Source: Sphaerisporangium fuscum (GTDB taxonomy: Bacteria; Actinomycetota; Actinomycetes; Streptosporangiales; Streptosporangiaceae). Taken from it: 64,000 bases of DNA. The notes under the pieces are model-generated. The model saw only the letters and a list, made by a program, of their open reading frames with translations. It was not told the origin of the DNA and searched no databases. The position numbers and the translations under genes were made by a program. Positions within the stretch are counted from its first letter, which is position 1. Every line of letters starts with the position of its first letter. Shown here piece after piece: positions 25,112 through 32,978 of the stretch. The DNA is taken from the NCBI RefSeq assembly GCF_018531465.1, contig NZ_JAHDTF010000044.1:19758-83757 (forward strand). Reading direction: 5' to 3'.

Positions 25112-25783
25112 TCAGACGTCGGTGATGCGGATCCCGGCGTGAGCCTTGTAGCGGCGGTTGATCGAGATGAGGTTCGCGGTGAACGCCTCGATCTGGTGGG
25201 CGTTGCGCAGCCGGCCGCCGTAGACGCCCCGCACGCCGGGGATCCGCGACGCCAGGGCCTGCACCGTGTCGGTGGCCTCGCGGTCGTCGCCCAGCACCAG
25301 GACGTCGAGGTCCACCTCGGCGACCTCGGGGTCGAGCAGCAGGACGGCGGAGACGTGGTGGAAGGCCGCGACGACCCGGCTGTCCGGGAGGACCGCCGCC
25401 GCCTGCTGCGCCGCGCTGCCCTCCTCGACCGGCAGCGCGAAGGCGCCCTGCTTGTCGAACCCGAGGGGGTTCACGCAGTCGACGACGATCTTGCCCGTCA
25501 GCTCGGAGCGCAGCGACTCCAGCAGGGACTTGTGCCCGTCGTACGGCACCGCGACGATCACGATGTCGGCCTCCGCCGCCACGGTGGCGTTCTCGCCGCC
25601 GCGCACGCCCAACTCGGCCCCGAGACCGTCGGCCGCCTCCTGCGCGCGAGAGGCGCTGCGCGAGCCGATCAGCACGGTGTGGCCCGCCAGAGCGAACCGG
25701 CGTGCGAGACCTTTGCCCTGGTCACCGGTGCCGCCGAGGATGCCGATCGAAAGGCTCTTCACGTCCTGAAGCTCCTCAGTCAT
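25112..25783 (-). CDS. npdG: Coenzyme F420H2:NADP+ oxidoreductase
   Basis: A 223-residue Rossmann protein. The N-terminus IGILGGTGDQGKGLARRFAL and VLIGSRS bind NADP phosphate; VAVPYDGHKSLLESL and VDCVNPLGFD are typical of NADPH-dependent F420 reductases (Fno/NpdG), as is FHHVSAVLL. It shuttles hydride between NADPH and F420, supplying reduced F420 for actinobacterial reductases. Two in-frame ATGs lie 6 bp apart; AAGGA gives correct spacing (8 nt) only to the inner one. No F420 biosynthesis gene is nearby. It is divergent from a conserved hypothetical gene. Confidence 0.88.
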   Translation of the reverse strand: MTEELQDVKSLSIGILGGTGDQGKGLARRFALAGHTVLIGSRSASRAQEAADGLGAELGVRGGENATVAAEADIVIVAVPYDGHKSLLESLRSELTGKIVVDCVNPLGFDKQGAFALPVEEGSAAQQAAAVLPDSRVVAAFHHVSAVLLLDPEVAEVDLDVLVLGDDREATDTVQALASRIPGVRGVYGGRLRNAHQIEAFTANLISINRRYKAHAGIRITDV

Positions 25784-25868
25784 GATCATTTCCTTTTGCT
25801 CGCCCGATAATTCTCCAGATCATGCCAGGTGTTTCTTCCCGGGACGGGAGCGGGGGCCGTGATGCACC

Positions 25869-26462
25869 ATGGTGGCCATGGACGCTGCGTCGGTGGCCTT
25901 CCTGCGCGAGGTTCTCTCCACGACCGGGTGGGTGGAGCGCACCCGCGAGCTCGGGCTGTCCCTCCGCTCGACCCGTACGCCGGGCGGGCTGCTCGTGGTC
26001 GGCACACCCGACGACGAGCCGTGGCACCTCGCCGCCCACCTGGGCGACGAGGCCCGGATGTCGGGGCTCGCGCAGCTCTCCCCCACCCTGGTGCGCTGGT
26101 CGCCCCCGCCCGGCGCCCCTCCGCACCTGTCGGTGGGCGTCGACCGCATCCAGGCGGCCCGGCGCGGCGAGACTCTGTTCGTCGTGGCCGAGCAGAAGGC
26201 CCCCGCTCCCCTGCTCGAACGCGTCGACGACGCCAGGCGCACGGGGGCGACGATCCTGGCGCTCGACGGCGGCGACCCCGAGCTGGAGGACCTGGCGCAC
26301 GACGCCCTCGCCGTGCCGCCGCACGACGACCTGTTCAGCTTCGACGCCGCCCAGCACCTGGTGAGCATGGCGGCGGGCGAGGCCTCCCGGTCGCGCGGCA
26401 GGCTGCTCGACCGCCTGGCCCGCCTCGCCGAGCGCATCACGGGCCCCCACGTCTCCGACTGA
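25869..26462 (+). CDS. Conserved hypothetical protein, possibly SIS-like alpha/beta fold
   Basis: A 197-residue soluble protein not recognised by name. The part ARRTGATILALDGGDPELED followed by LAHDALAVPP has the rhythm of a Rossmann-like or SIS-domain strand-turn-helix (compare the G-A-x-x-I-x-I-T segment of sugar isomerases), but catalytic residues are not identifiable. A Pro-rich turn SPPPGAPPH sits mid-protein. A second ATG three codons on is an equally good start. Codon use is typical of the window. Divergent from npdG with an 85-bp gap. Confidence 0.6.
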   Translation: MVAMDAASVAFLREVLSTTGWVERTRELGLSLRSTRTPGGLLVVGTPDDEPWHLAAHLGDEARMSGLAQLSPTLVRWSPPPGAPPHLSVGVDRIQAARRGETLFVVAEQKAPAPLLERVDDARRTGATILALDGGDPELEDLAHDALAVPPHDDLFSFDAAQHLVSMAAGEASRSRGRLLDRLARLAERITGPHVSD

Positions 26463-26762
26463 CGTCCCAGAGACGCCGGCCCTGACCGCCGGGATGCGCG
26501 AACCTGACCGAAAACCCCCGCGTGGTGCACAAAACCTGCATCCCGATATGAGGCGCTTTCCCTTGAATTCGAAGCCTGCCCACCCGGGTTGAACCTCCGT
26601 CCTCGCACTCCGGAAGGCACGCCTGACGGCACGCGTAGCGTGGAGCGTGGCTCCGATCCCCAGGAAGGCAGGAGGGTCAGTTGCAGCTCAGCGCGATCCG
26701 CCGGAAGCACGCCGCTTCCGGCACGTCGGGACGGCGGGTCCGTCCCGGTGAGGCCCGGGTCC

Positions 26763-27035
26763 GTGTCCGTTCTCGTTGACGTCTGCGGCATGCTCGGCGC
26801 CGCGGCGTTGCTGTTCGCCTACGCCCTGCTGTCCATGTCGAAGATCTCCGGTGACAGCCTGTCCTACCAGCTCGCGAACCTCCTCGGCGCGATCGCCCTC
26901 ATGGTCAACTCCGCCTACCACTTCGCGTGGCCGTCCGCCGTCCTCAACCTCATCTGGAGCGCCATCGGGACGTTCGCCCTCTGGCGCGTCTTCACCGCCC
27001 GGCCCTGGAGACGGCGGTACGGCTCACGCGGCTGA
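26763..27035 (+). CDS. Small two- to three-helix membrane protein (CBU_0592-like)
   Basis: A 90-residue integral membrane protein with hydrophobic stretches at about 8-25, 38-55 and 58-78: CGMLGAAALLFAYALLSM, LANLLGAIALMVNSAYHF and AVLNLIWSAIGTFALWRVF. This layout matches the CBU_0592 family of small membrane proteins, function unknown. I chose the GTG (MSVLVDV) because the preceding part of the open frame lacks domain-like sequence; AGG at 8 bp is a weak ribosome site. A basic tail (RPWRRRYGSRG) should lie in the cytoplasm. The 300 bp upstream hold no gene I can support. Confidence 0.65.
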   Translation: MSVLVDVCGMLGAAALLFAYALLSMSKISGDSLSYQLANLLGAIALMVNSAYHFAWPSAVLNLIWSAIGTFALWRVFTARPWRRRYGSRG

Positions 27036-27079
27036 CCGCCCGGCCGCCGCGGCGCCGGGCGCACCCGACCGGGGAGGCG

Positions 27080-27262
27080 CTAGTCGTCCTCCCACTCCTT
27101 GTCCTGCTCCTGCCAGGCCTTGTTGCGCGCGGCGGCGGTCTGCAGCGCCGCCGCCGCCTCCTCCTGAGTGGGATAGGGGCCGAGACGGTCCTTGTTCGGG
27201 CAGCCCCTCTCGGGCTCGACCGCCATGTGCTTCAGGCAGAACCACCACTGGCCTTCACTCAT
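27080..27262 (-). CDS. Small conserved actinobacterial protein (SPOR-like)
   Basis: A 60-residue acidic protein. It has WWFCLKHMAVEPERGC, two spaced cysteines with a His between, then GPYPTQEEAAAALQTA, which resembles the SPOR-type GPYxTxxEAxxAL turn-helix, and an acidic tail ending EWEDD. GGAGGGG lies 6 bp before the ATG. Similar short proteins occur across actinobacteria, sometimes labelled SPOR-like; the function is not known. It is convergent with the small membrane-protein gene. Confidence 0.65.
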   Translation of the reverse strand: MSEGQWWFCLKHMAVEPERGCPNKDRLGPYPTQEEAAAALQTAAARNKAWQEQDKEWEDD

Positions 27263-27353
27263 AAGCCCCTCCAATGAGAACCGCGCCGGACACACCGCCG
27301 CGCTCGTCGTCAGGCAGATCCTGCCCTCTTGGGGGCGGAACTAGACTTGCCGC

Positions 27354-28202
27354 ATGACGACACTGCTCCGGCCGGGACGGCTCTCTCCCACCCGCAAGGT
27401 CCCCGCCCACATCGCACGTCCGGAGTACGTCGGCCGCAAGGAGCCCCGCAGGGGAGAGACCGACGTCCAGACGCCGGAGACCATCGAGCGCATGCGCGTC
27501 GCGGGGCGCATCGCCGCCCAGGCCCTGGAGGAGGTCGGCCGCCACGTCGCGCCCGGCGTCACCACCGACGAGCTCGACCGCATCGGCCACGAGTTCCTCT
27601 GCGACCACGGCGCCTACCCCTCGACGCTCGGCTACCGGGGCTACCCCAAGTCGCTGTGCACCTCGATCAACGAGGTGATCTGCCACGGGATCCCCGACGA
27701 CACCGTGCTCAACGAGGGCGACATCGTCAACGTCGACATCACCGCCTACATCGGCGGCGTGCACGGCGACACCGACGCCACCTTCCTGGTGGGCGAGGTC
27801 GACGAGGAGTCCCGGCTGCTGGTGGAGCGCACCCGTGAGGCGATGATGCGCGCGATCAAGGCCGTGGCGCCGGGTCGCCAGCTGAACATCGTCGGCCGCG
27901 TCATCTCGGCCTACGCCAAGCGGTTCGGATACGGCGTCGTGCGCGACTTCACCGGGCACGGCATCTCCACCTCGTTCCACTCCGGCCTGATCGTGCCGCA
28001 CTACGACGACCCGTCCCTGACGGTGACGCTGGTGCCCGGCATGACGTTCACGATCGAGCCCATGCTGACCCTCGGCACCATCGAGTACGACGTGTGGGCC
28101 GACGGCTGGACGGCCGTGACCAAGGACCGCAAGCGCACCGCCCAGTTCGAGCACACGATCGTGGTCACCGAGAGCGGCAACGAGATCCTCACCCTCCCCT
28201 GA
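27354..28202 (+). CDS. map: Methionine aminopeptidase, type I
   Basis: A 282-residue metallo-aminopeptidase that removes initiator Met from new proteins. All five metal ligands are visible: two Asp in VDITAYIGGVHGDTDATF, His in TGHGIS, Glu in TIEPML and Glu in QFEHTIVV. An N-terminal extension of about 40 residues (RPGRLSPTRKVPAHIARPEY) with a proline-rich SH3-binding-like stretch matches the longer actinobacterial isoform. The ATG has no obvious Shine-Dalgarno sequence, so it may be leaderless. It is a solitary gene. Confidence 0.95.
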   Translation: MTTLLRPGRLSPTRKVPAHIARPEYVGRKEPRRGETDVQTPETIERMRVAGRIAAQALEEVGRHVAPGVTTDELDRIGHEFLCDHGAYPSTLGYRGYPKSLCTSINEVICHGIPDDTVLNEGDIVNVDITAYIGGVHGDTDATFLVGEVDEESRLLVERTREAMMRAIKAVAPGRQLNIVGRVISAYAKRFGYGVVRDFTGHGISTSFHSGLIVPHYDDPSLTVTLVPGMTFTIEPMLTLGTIEYDVWADGWTAVTKDRKRTAQFEHTIVVTESGNEILTLP

Positions 28203-28212
28203 CCCTCCGGGG

Positions 28213-30198
28213 CTAGAAGAACGCGAACCACCACACCACGAAGGCCACGGCCACCAGCGCGGCGACGGCGGCGCGCGGGCGCGAAGGGCCGCGGACGAGC
28301 AGCACCACGTCGAGCAACGCCGAGAGCACGGCCAGCGTGCCGTACCACGTCAGCGACGACGGCACCCCGACCGCGAGCACGGTCGGGTTCGACGTCGCCA
28401 CGCCGTACACCACCGCCACGGCGAGCAGGGTGAAGACCACTCCGGTGACCCCCGCCACGGTGGTCAGGGCGACCGCCGAGGAGACCGTCCTGCTGCCGGG
28501 GCGCCGCACCAGCGCCGTCGTCCCGGCCGCCAGCTGAACGGCCGCCACCAGGAAGAACAGGGCGAACGGCACGAGCAGCCACCAGGCGCCCGTGCTCACC
28601 CGGTAGACGGCCGAGGTGAGGTGCAACTCCCCCGGCCCGGCGATCTCGTAGGCGGCCTGGCGTGGATCGCACGGCGCGGCGGCCCCGGGATCGGCGACGA
28701 AGGCGGAGATCGTCTGACGGCCGCACCGGCTCGAGAGGAAGACCGCGTGCCCGACCCCGGCGAACTCCACGAACCGGGCGCGGGGCAGCGCCTCGGCGGC
28801 GGCCCTGGCGGCCGACGGCGGGGTCGCCGGGTCGTACTGCCCGCCGAGGACGAGCACGGGCGCGGTCGTGCTCGGCGGGTCCGCCGGCCGCTCGCGCGGC
28901 GGCAGCCCCCAGGCGTCGCACACCGCCTGGTCGCCGGTCACGGTGAACAGCCTGGGATGGCCGCGGCCGGCGGCGAAGGAGTTGGCGGGGGCCTCGTCCT
29001 GGCACATCACGGCGTAGTACAGGCCGAACTCGTGGGACAGCAGCGCGCTCCCGGCCTGGTCGGCCAGCGCCTGCAGCAGGTCGTACCTTCCCGCGGCCAC
29101 GCCGTCGACCAGCGCCGGCACGATCGGCAGGACGTCCACCTCGTGCATGGCCTCGGTCAGGACGGTCGCCACGTCGTCGCCGGTGAGGACCACCGTCAGC
29201 GGGCGGCCGGTGAGCGGGTCGGCGGTGCGGAGCCGGGCCGGCCGCCGGTTGAGGCGATCGACCATCGCGGCGAACCGGTCGGGCAGGCCCTTCCAGGTCC
29301 CGCCGAGCCGGGCCAGGGTGTCCTGCAGCTTGGCCACGGCGCCGTCGTACCAGCGGTCCTGGAAGGTCCAGAACGAGTCGAGGACGACCGAACGGGTGCC
29401 GCGCGGGTCGGCCGCCGCGGCGGTCAGCATCGTCCTGGTCGAGTAGCTCACCCCGAACAGGTTCCACTGGTCGTACCCGAGCGCCCGCCGCAGGTCGGCG
29501 ACGTCGGCCGCGATCTCGGCCGTCACGTACCCGCGCAGGTCGACGCCCTGCCGCGTGAGCCGGTCGCGGCAGGCGGTGGCGCCCTGCGCCATGCGGGCCC
29601 GCTCGCCGGGGTCGGCGGTCTGGCCGGGAAGGGTGAGGGTGTCGACGAGCGCGCGGGCGATCTCCGGGCAGTCGAGGCGCGGCTGCGACCAGCGGCTGCC
29701 GCGCTGCTCCAGCACGACGACGTCCCGGTCGCGGGCGAACGCCATGTCGGCGAGGTAGCCGACGAGCTGGATGGAGGAGGAGGCGGGGCCGCCGCTGGTG
29801 TACACGACGGGGTCCGGTCGACGGTCGGCGTCCGTGGAGCGGTGGACGGCGAAGCCGACGCGGATCTGCCGGCTCCCGGGGACGTTCCTGCGTTCGGGCA
29901 CCACCAGGAAGCCGCAGCGGGTGCCGCCGGGCACCGGGACCGGGCACGGATGGTCCTCCAGCCTCGGCACGGATTCCGCGCGGACGCCGGTGGAGGCCGC
30001 CCCCGCCGCGGTGGCCGGCGTGGAGGCGCCGGCGGTCAGCACGAGGGCACCGGGCCCGGCCGCCGCCGCCCGGCCGCTCGTGAGCGGCAACGGAACGACC
30101 AGGAGCAGGGCCAGGATGGGGACGAGCGCCCAGAAAGGTCGCGGGCGACCGGTGCGCCCTGCTGTACGACGCACGGCCTCGTGGCCGCAGGAGGACAT
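28213..30198 (-). CDS. Exported alpha/beta hydrolase with TAP-like C-terminal domain and membrane anchor
   Basis: A 661-residue protein related to Streptomyces tripeptidyl aminopeptidases. A basic start and hydrophobic segment (WALVPILALLLVVPLPL) form a signal sequence or anchor. The nucleophile elbow is GVSYSTRTML with Ser in G-x-S-Y-S, where true TAP enzymes have G-x-S-Y-G; the acid lies in GGQYDPATPP and the His in GVGHAVFLSS. VVYTSGGPASSS is the oxyanion loop. Unusually, the last 150 residues contain four hydrophobic helices, so it is membrane-tethered at the C-terminus. The ATG (MSSCGHEAV) was chosen after AGGTG/GGAGGGA. Peptidase activity is likely but unproven. Confidence 0.8.
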   Translation of the reverse strand: MSSCGHEAVRRTAGRTGRPRPFWALVPILALLLVVPLPLTSGRAAAAGPGALVLTAGASTPATAAGAASTGVRAESVPRLEDHPCPVPVPGGTRCGFLVVPERRNVPGSRQIRVGFAVHRSTDADRRPDPVVYTSGGPASSSIQLVGYLADMAFARDRDVVVLEQRGSRWSQPRLDCPEIARALVDTLTLPGQTADPGERARMAQGATACRDRLTRQGVDLRGYVTAEIAADVADLRRALGYDQWNLFGVSYSTRTMLTAAAADPRGTRSVVLDSFWTFQDRWYDGAVAKLQDTLARLGGTWKGLPDRFAAMVDRLNRRPARLRTADPLTGRPLTVVLTGDDVATVLTEAMHEVDVLPIVPALVDGVAAGRYDLLQALADQAGSALLSHEFGLYYAVMCQDEAPANSFAAGRGHPRLFTVTGDQAVCDAWGLPPRERPADPPSTTAPVLVLGGQYDPATPPSAARAAAEALPRARFVEFAGVGHAVFLSSRCGRQTISAFVADPGAAAPCDPRQAAYEIAGPGELHLTSAVYRVSTGAWWLLVPFALFFLVAAVQLAAGTTALVRRPGSRTVSSAVALTTVAGVTGVVFTLLAVAVVYGVATSNPTVLAVGVPSSLTWYGTLAVLSALLDVVLLVRGPSRPRAAVAALVAVAFVVWWFAFF

Positions 30199-30395
30199 CA
30201 CCTGATCGGCTCCCTCCGACGACGGTTCCGGCTCGCCTCCCCGAGAGTAACCGCCGATCGCACGGCCGGGCGGAACCGAGACTGATCGGTGATCAAGGCT
30301 GTGGTTTTCCGCAATCGAACGGCTGCGGCGTACCCCCGGAAACCGGACGGTGATCCTCATGCCCGACATATCATCTGATCAATAGCGTTATCAGC

Positions 30396-31034
30396 ATGGA
30401 AACCACGACCGTCGATGGAGTCGCCGGATGGGCGATCGGCCTCATGGAACAGCTCGGAGCCCCCGGCGCGGGCCTCGCCATCGCGCTGGAGAACCTCTTC
30501 CCCCCGCTGCCGAGCGAGGTGATCCTTCCGCTGGCCGGTTTCACCGCGAGCAGGGGTGACATGAGCCTGCTGGACGCGCTGCTGTGGACCACGCTCGGGT
30601 CGGTGATCGGCGCGCTCGCCCTGTACGCCGTCGGGGCGCTGCTCGGACGGGAGCGCACCCTGGCGATCGCCGCCCGGCTGCCGCTCGTCAAGGTGTCCGA
30701 CATCGAGAAGACCGAGGCCTGGTTCGCCCGCCATGGCCGCAAGACGGTGTTCTTCGGGCGGATGATCCCGATCTTCCGCAGTCTCATCTCGGTCCCGGCG
30801 GGCGTCGAGCGCATGCCGCTGCTCTCCTTCCTCGCCCTGACGGGCCTCGGCAGCCTGATCTGGAACACGGTGTTCGTGCTCGCCGGGCACCAGCTGGGCG
30901 AGAACTGGTCGCTGGTGGAGACCTACGCCGGGATCCTGTCCAAGGTCGTGCTCGGAGCCGTCGTCCTCGCCGTCGTCACCTTCGTCGCCGTACGGCTGGC
31001 CGACCGCCGCAAGGGCAGGCATGCCGGCCGGTGA
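30396..31034 (+). CDS. DedA-family membrane protein
   Basis: A 212-residue polytopic protein of the DedA/VTT family (lipid scramblase-like or proton-dependent transporters). ENLFPPLPSEVILPLAGF is the family signature with conserved Glu and Pro, and GRMIPIFRSLISVPAGVERM carries the two conserved arginines. No Shine-Dalgarno sequence precedes the ATG. Its end overlaps the start of a sensor kinase gene by 14 bp, so the membrane protein and the two-component system are translationally linked. Confidence 0.9.
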   Translation: METTTVDGVAGWAIGLMEQLGAPGAGLAIALENLFPPLPSEVILPLAGFTASRGDMSLLDALLWTTLGSVIGALALYAVGALLGRERTLAIAARLPLVKVSDIEKTEAWFARHGRKTVFFGRMIPIFRSLISVPAGVERMPLLSFLALTGLGSLIWNTVFVLAGHQLGENWSLVETYAGILSKVVLGAVVLAVVTFVAVRLADRRKGRHAGR

Positions 31035-32274
31035 GAGCCGCGGCGCGGTGATCGCCCGTCCCGAGCCGACCCGCCCGCTGGAGGCGGGCACCGGACCGGC
31101 CGGCCGCGCCGGAGCGATCGGCCGCGCCGCGCTCGTGCCGGTCGCGCTGCTGGCCGGGACGGCGACGGCGCTGCTGCAGCTCGCGTTCCTGCTGGTGGCC
31201 GCGGTGGTCGTGCTCGCCTGCCTGGCGAGCGTGCGCGCGCGGCGCCGCACGGCGTCCCTCATCCTCGCGGTGACCGGGCGGCTGACCGCGCTGGAGCTGC
31301 GGCGCCTGCGCCTGACGGCCGGCGAAGAGGATCCCGTGCCCGGCACGCAGGCCCGGTACGACGGGCGGCGCTCGCTGTCGTACGTCATGGCGCGCTGGCC
31401 GGTGGGGATCCTCGGCGGCGCGGTGCTCCTGCTGTTCGCCTTCGGGCTCTCCACGGCCGTCCGGGCCGCCTGGAGCTGGCTGAACGGCGGGAACGTCGAC
31501 GGCATGCCGCCCACGACGCCGATCCTGCTGTACCTCGGCGTCGCCGGGCTCGTGCTGCTGTTCCTCGTCGTCTCCGGAATGGCAGGGGTCGTGGCCCTGG
31601 AGCGGGCACTGGCCCGGCGCATGCTCGGCCCGAGCCCCACCGAACTGCTGGAGCGCAGGATCGCCGAGCTGGCCGAGAGCCGCGCCGGGATCGTCGCGGC
31701 CGTCGACCAGGAACGGCGGCGCATCGAACGCGACCTGCACGACGGGCTCCAGCAGCGGCTGGTGGCGCTGGGCATGCTGATCGGCAGGGCCCGCCGGGGC
31801 CGCTCGCCGGAACTCCTGGACACCCTGCTCCTGCAGGCCCACCAGGAGGCGCGCGACGCCCTCGCCGACCTGCGGGAGGTCGCCTGGCGGGTGTACCCGA
31901 CGGGGCTCGACACCCTCGGCCTGCGGGAGGCCCTCGCCACGGTGGCCGAGCGGTCGGCCCTGCCCGTGCGGATCCACTACGACCTGGCCGAGCGGCCCGA
32001 GCCCACGGTGGAGACCGCCGCGTACTTCGTGGTGTGCGAGGCGGTCACCAACGCCGCCAAGCACGCGGACGCGCACCTGGTCACCGTCCACCTCGCCCGG
32101 CACGGCACAATGATCGTCGTGCGGGTGGAGGACGACGGGCGCGGCGGCGCCGATCCGGAGGGGACCGGCCTGTCGGGGCTCGCCCGCCGGGTGGCGGCGC
32201 TGGACGGCCGATTCCGCCTCGACAGCCCGCCCGGAGGTCCCACCGTCGTCACCGCGGAGCTGCCATGCGCGTGA
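31021..32274 (+). CDS. Sensor histidine kinase (NarL/DesK type)
   Basis: A 417-residue membrane kinase. Hydrophobic segments occur at about 35-75 and two more at 120-200. The HisKA_3 motif RRIERDLHDGLQQRLVALGM places the phosphorylated His at about residue 240; the ATPase domain shows EAVTNAAKHADAHL, VEDDGRGGADPEGTGLSGLA. The ATG overlaps dedA and its own stop overlaps the response regulator start by 10 bp, forming a dedA-kinase-regulator operon. The signal is unknown; linkage to DedA suggests envelope stress or membrane state. Confidence 0.9.
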   Translation: MPAGESRGAVIARPEPTRPLEAGTGPAGRAGAIGRAALVPVALLAGTATALLQLAFLLVAAVVVLACLASVRARRRTASLILAVTGRLTALELRRLRLTAGEEDPVPGTQARYDGRRSLSYVMARWPVGILGGAVLLLFAFGLSTAVRAAWSWLNGGNVDGMPPTTPILLYLGVAGLVLLFLVVSGMAGVVALERALARRMLGPSPTELLERRIAELAESRAGIVAAVDQERRRIERDLHDGLQQRLVALGMLIGRARRGRSPELLDTLLLQAHQEARDALADLREVAWRVYPTGLDTLGLREALATVAERSALPVRIHYDLAERPEPTVETAAYFVVCEAVTNAAKHADAHLVTVHLARHGTMIVVRVEDDGRGGADPEGTGLSGLARRVAALDGRFRLDSPPGGPTVVTAELPCA

Positions 32275-32909
32275 TCATCGCCGAGGACTCGACGCTGCTG
32301 CGCGAGGGACTGGTCCGGCTGCTGGTGGAGGAGGGGCACGAGGTCCCCGCGGCGGTCGGGGACGGCGACGCCCTGGTGGCGGCGGTCTCCGAGCACCGGC
32401 CCGACATCGTGGTCGCGGACGTGCGCATGCCGCCCGGCCACACCGACGAGGGCCTGCGGGCGGCGATCGAGATCCGCCGCCGATGGCCGGGGACGCGGGT
32501 GCTCGTGCTCTCGCAGTACGTCGAGAAGCGGTACGCCACGGAGCTGATGAGCGGGGACGTCGAAGGGGTCGGGTACCTGCTCAAGGACCGGGTGGCCGAG
32601 GTGTCGGACTTCCTCTCCGCCCTGGAGAGGGTGGGGGCCGGCGGCGCGGCGTTCGATCCGGAGGTGGTGCGCCAGCTGCTCGCCCGCACCACCCACGCCG
32701 ACCCGCTCGCCACCCTGACGCCGCGCGAGCGCGACGTGCTCGACCACATGGCGCAGGGGTACACCAACGCCTCGATCGCCGCCCAGCTGCACGTGTCGCA
32801 GAGCGCCGTCGAGAAGCACGTCAACGCCATCTTCGACAAACTGCGCCTCTCCCACGTCACCGGCTACAGCCGCCGGGTCCTCGCCGTCCTCCGCTATCTG
32901 GGTTCCTGA
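32265..32909 (+). CDS. NarL/LuxR-type response regulator
   Basis: A 214-residue response regulator paired with the kinase just upstream. The receiver has acidic pocket ED (7-8), phospho-acceptor Asp52 in VVADVRMPPGH and Lys in YLLKDR. The C-terminal LuxR helix-turn-helix is TLTPRERDVLDHMAQGYTNA, then SIAAQLHVSQSAVEKHVNAI. The long PPGHTDEG loop is common to the subfamily. It overlaps the kinase gene by 10 bp. Confidence 0.92.
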   Translation: MRVIIAEDSTLLREGLVRLLVEEGHEVPAAVGDGDALVAAVSEHRPDIVVADVRMPPGHTDEGLRAAIEIRRRWPGTRVLVLSQYVEKRYATELMSGDVEGVGYLLKDRVAEVSDFLSALERVGAGGAAFDPEVVRQLLARTTHADPLATLTPRERDVLDHMAQGYTNASIAAQLHVSQSAVEKHVNAIFDKLRLSHVTGYSRRVLAVLRYLGS

Positions 32910-32978
32910 CAGCGTGGAGGGTGCTCTTCTAGGCTCGCCGGAGCACGGTGAACACTCGTCATCCCAGGGAGATCCCGC

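Noticed and set aside
26463..26762. 300-bp gap before the small membrane-protein gene, with a ribosome-site-like GGCAGGAGGG ahead of a 32-codon TTG frame
   Set aside because: The frame is short, basic and featureless. No promoter, RNA or repeat was convincing, so nothing is annotated.
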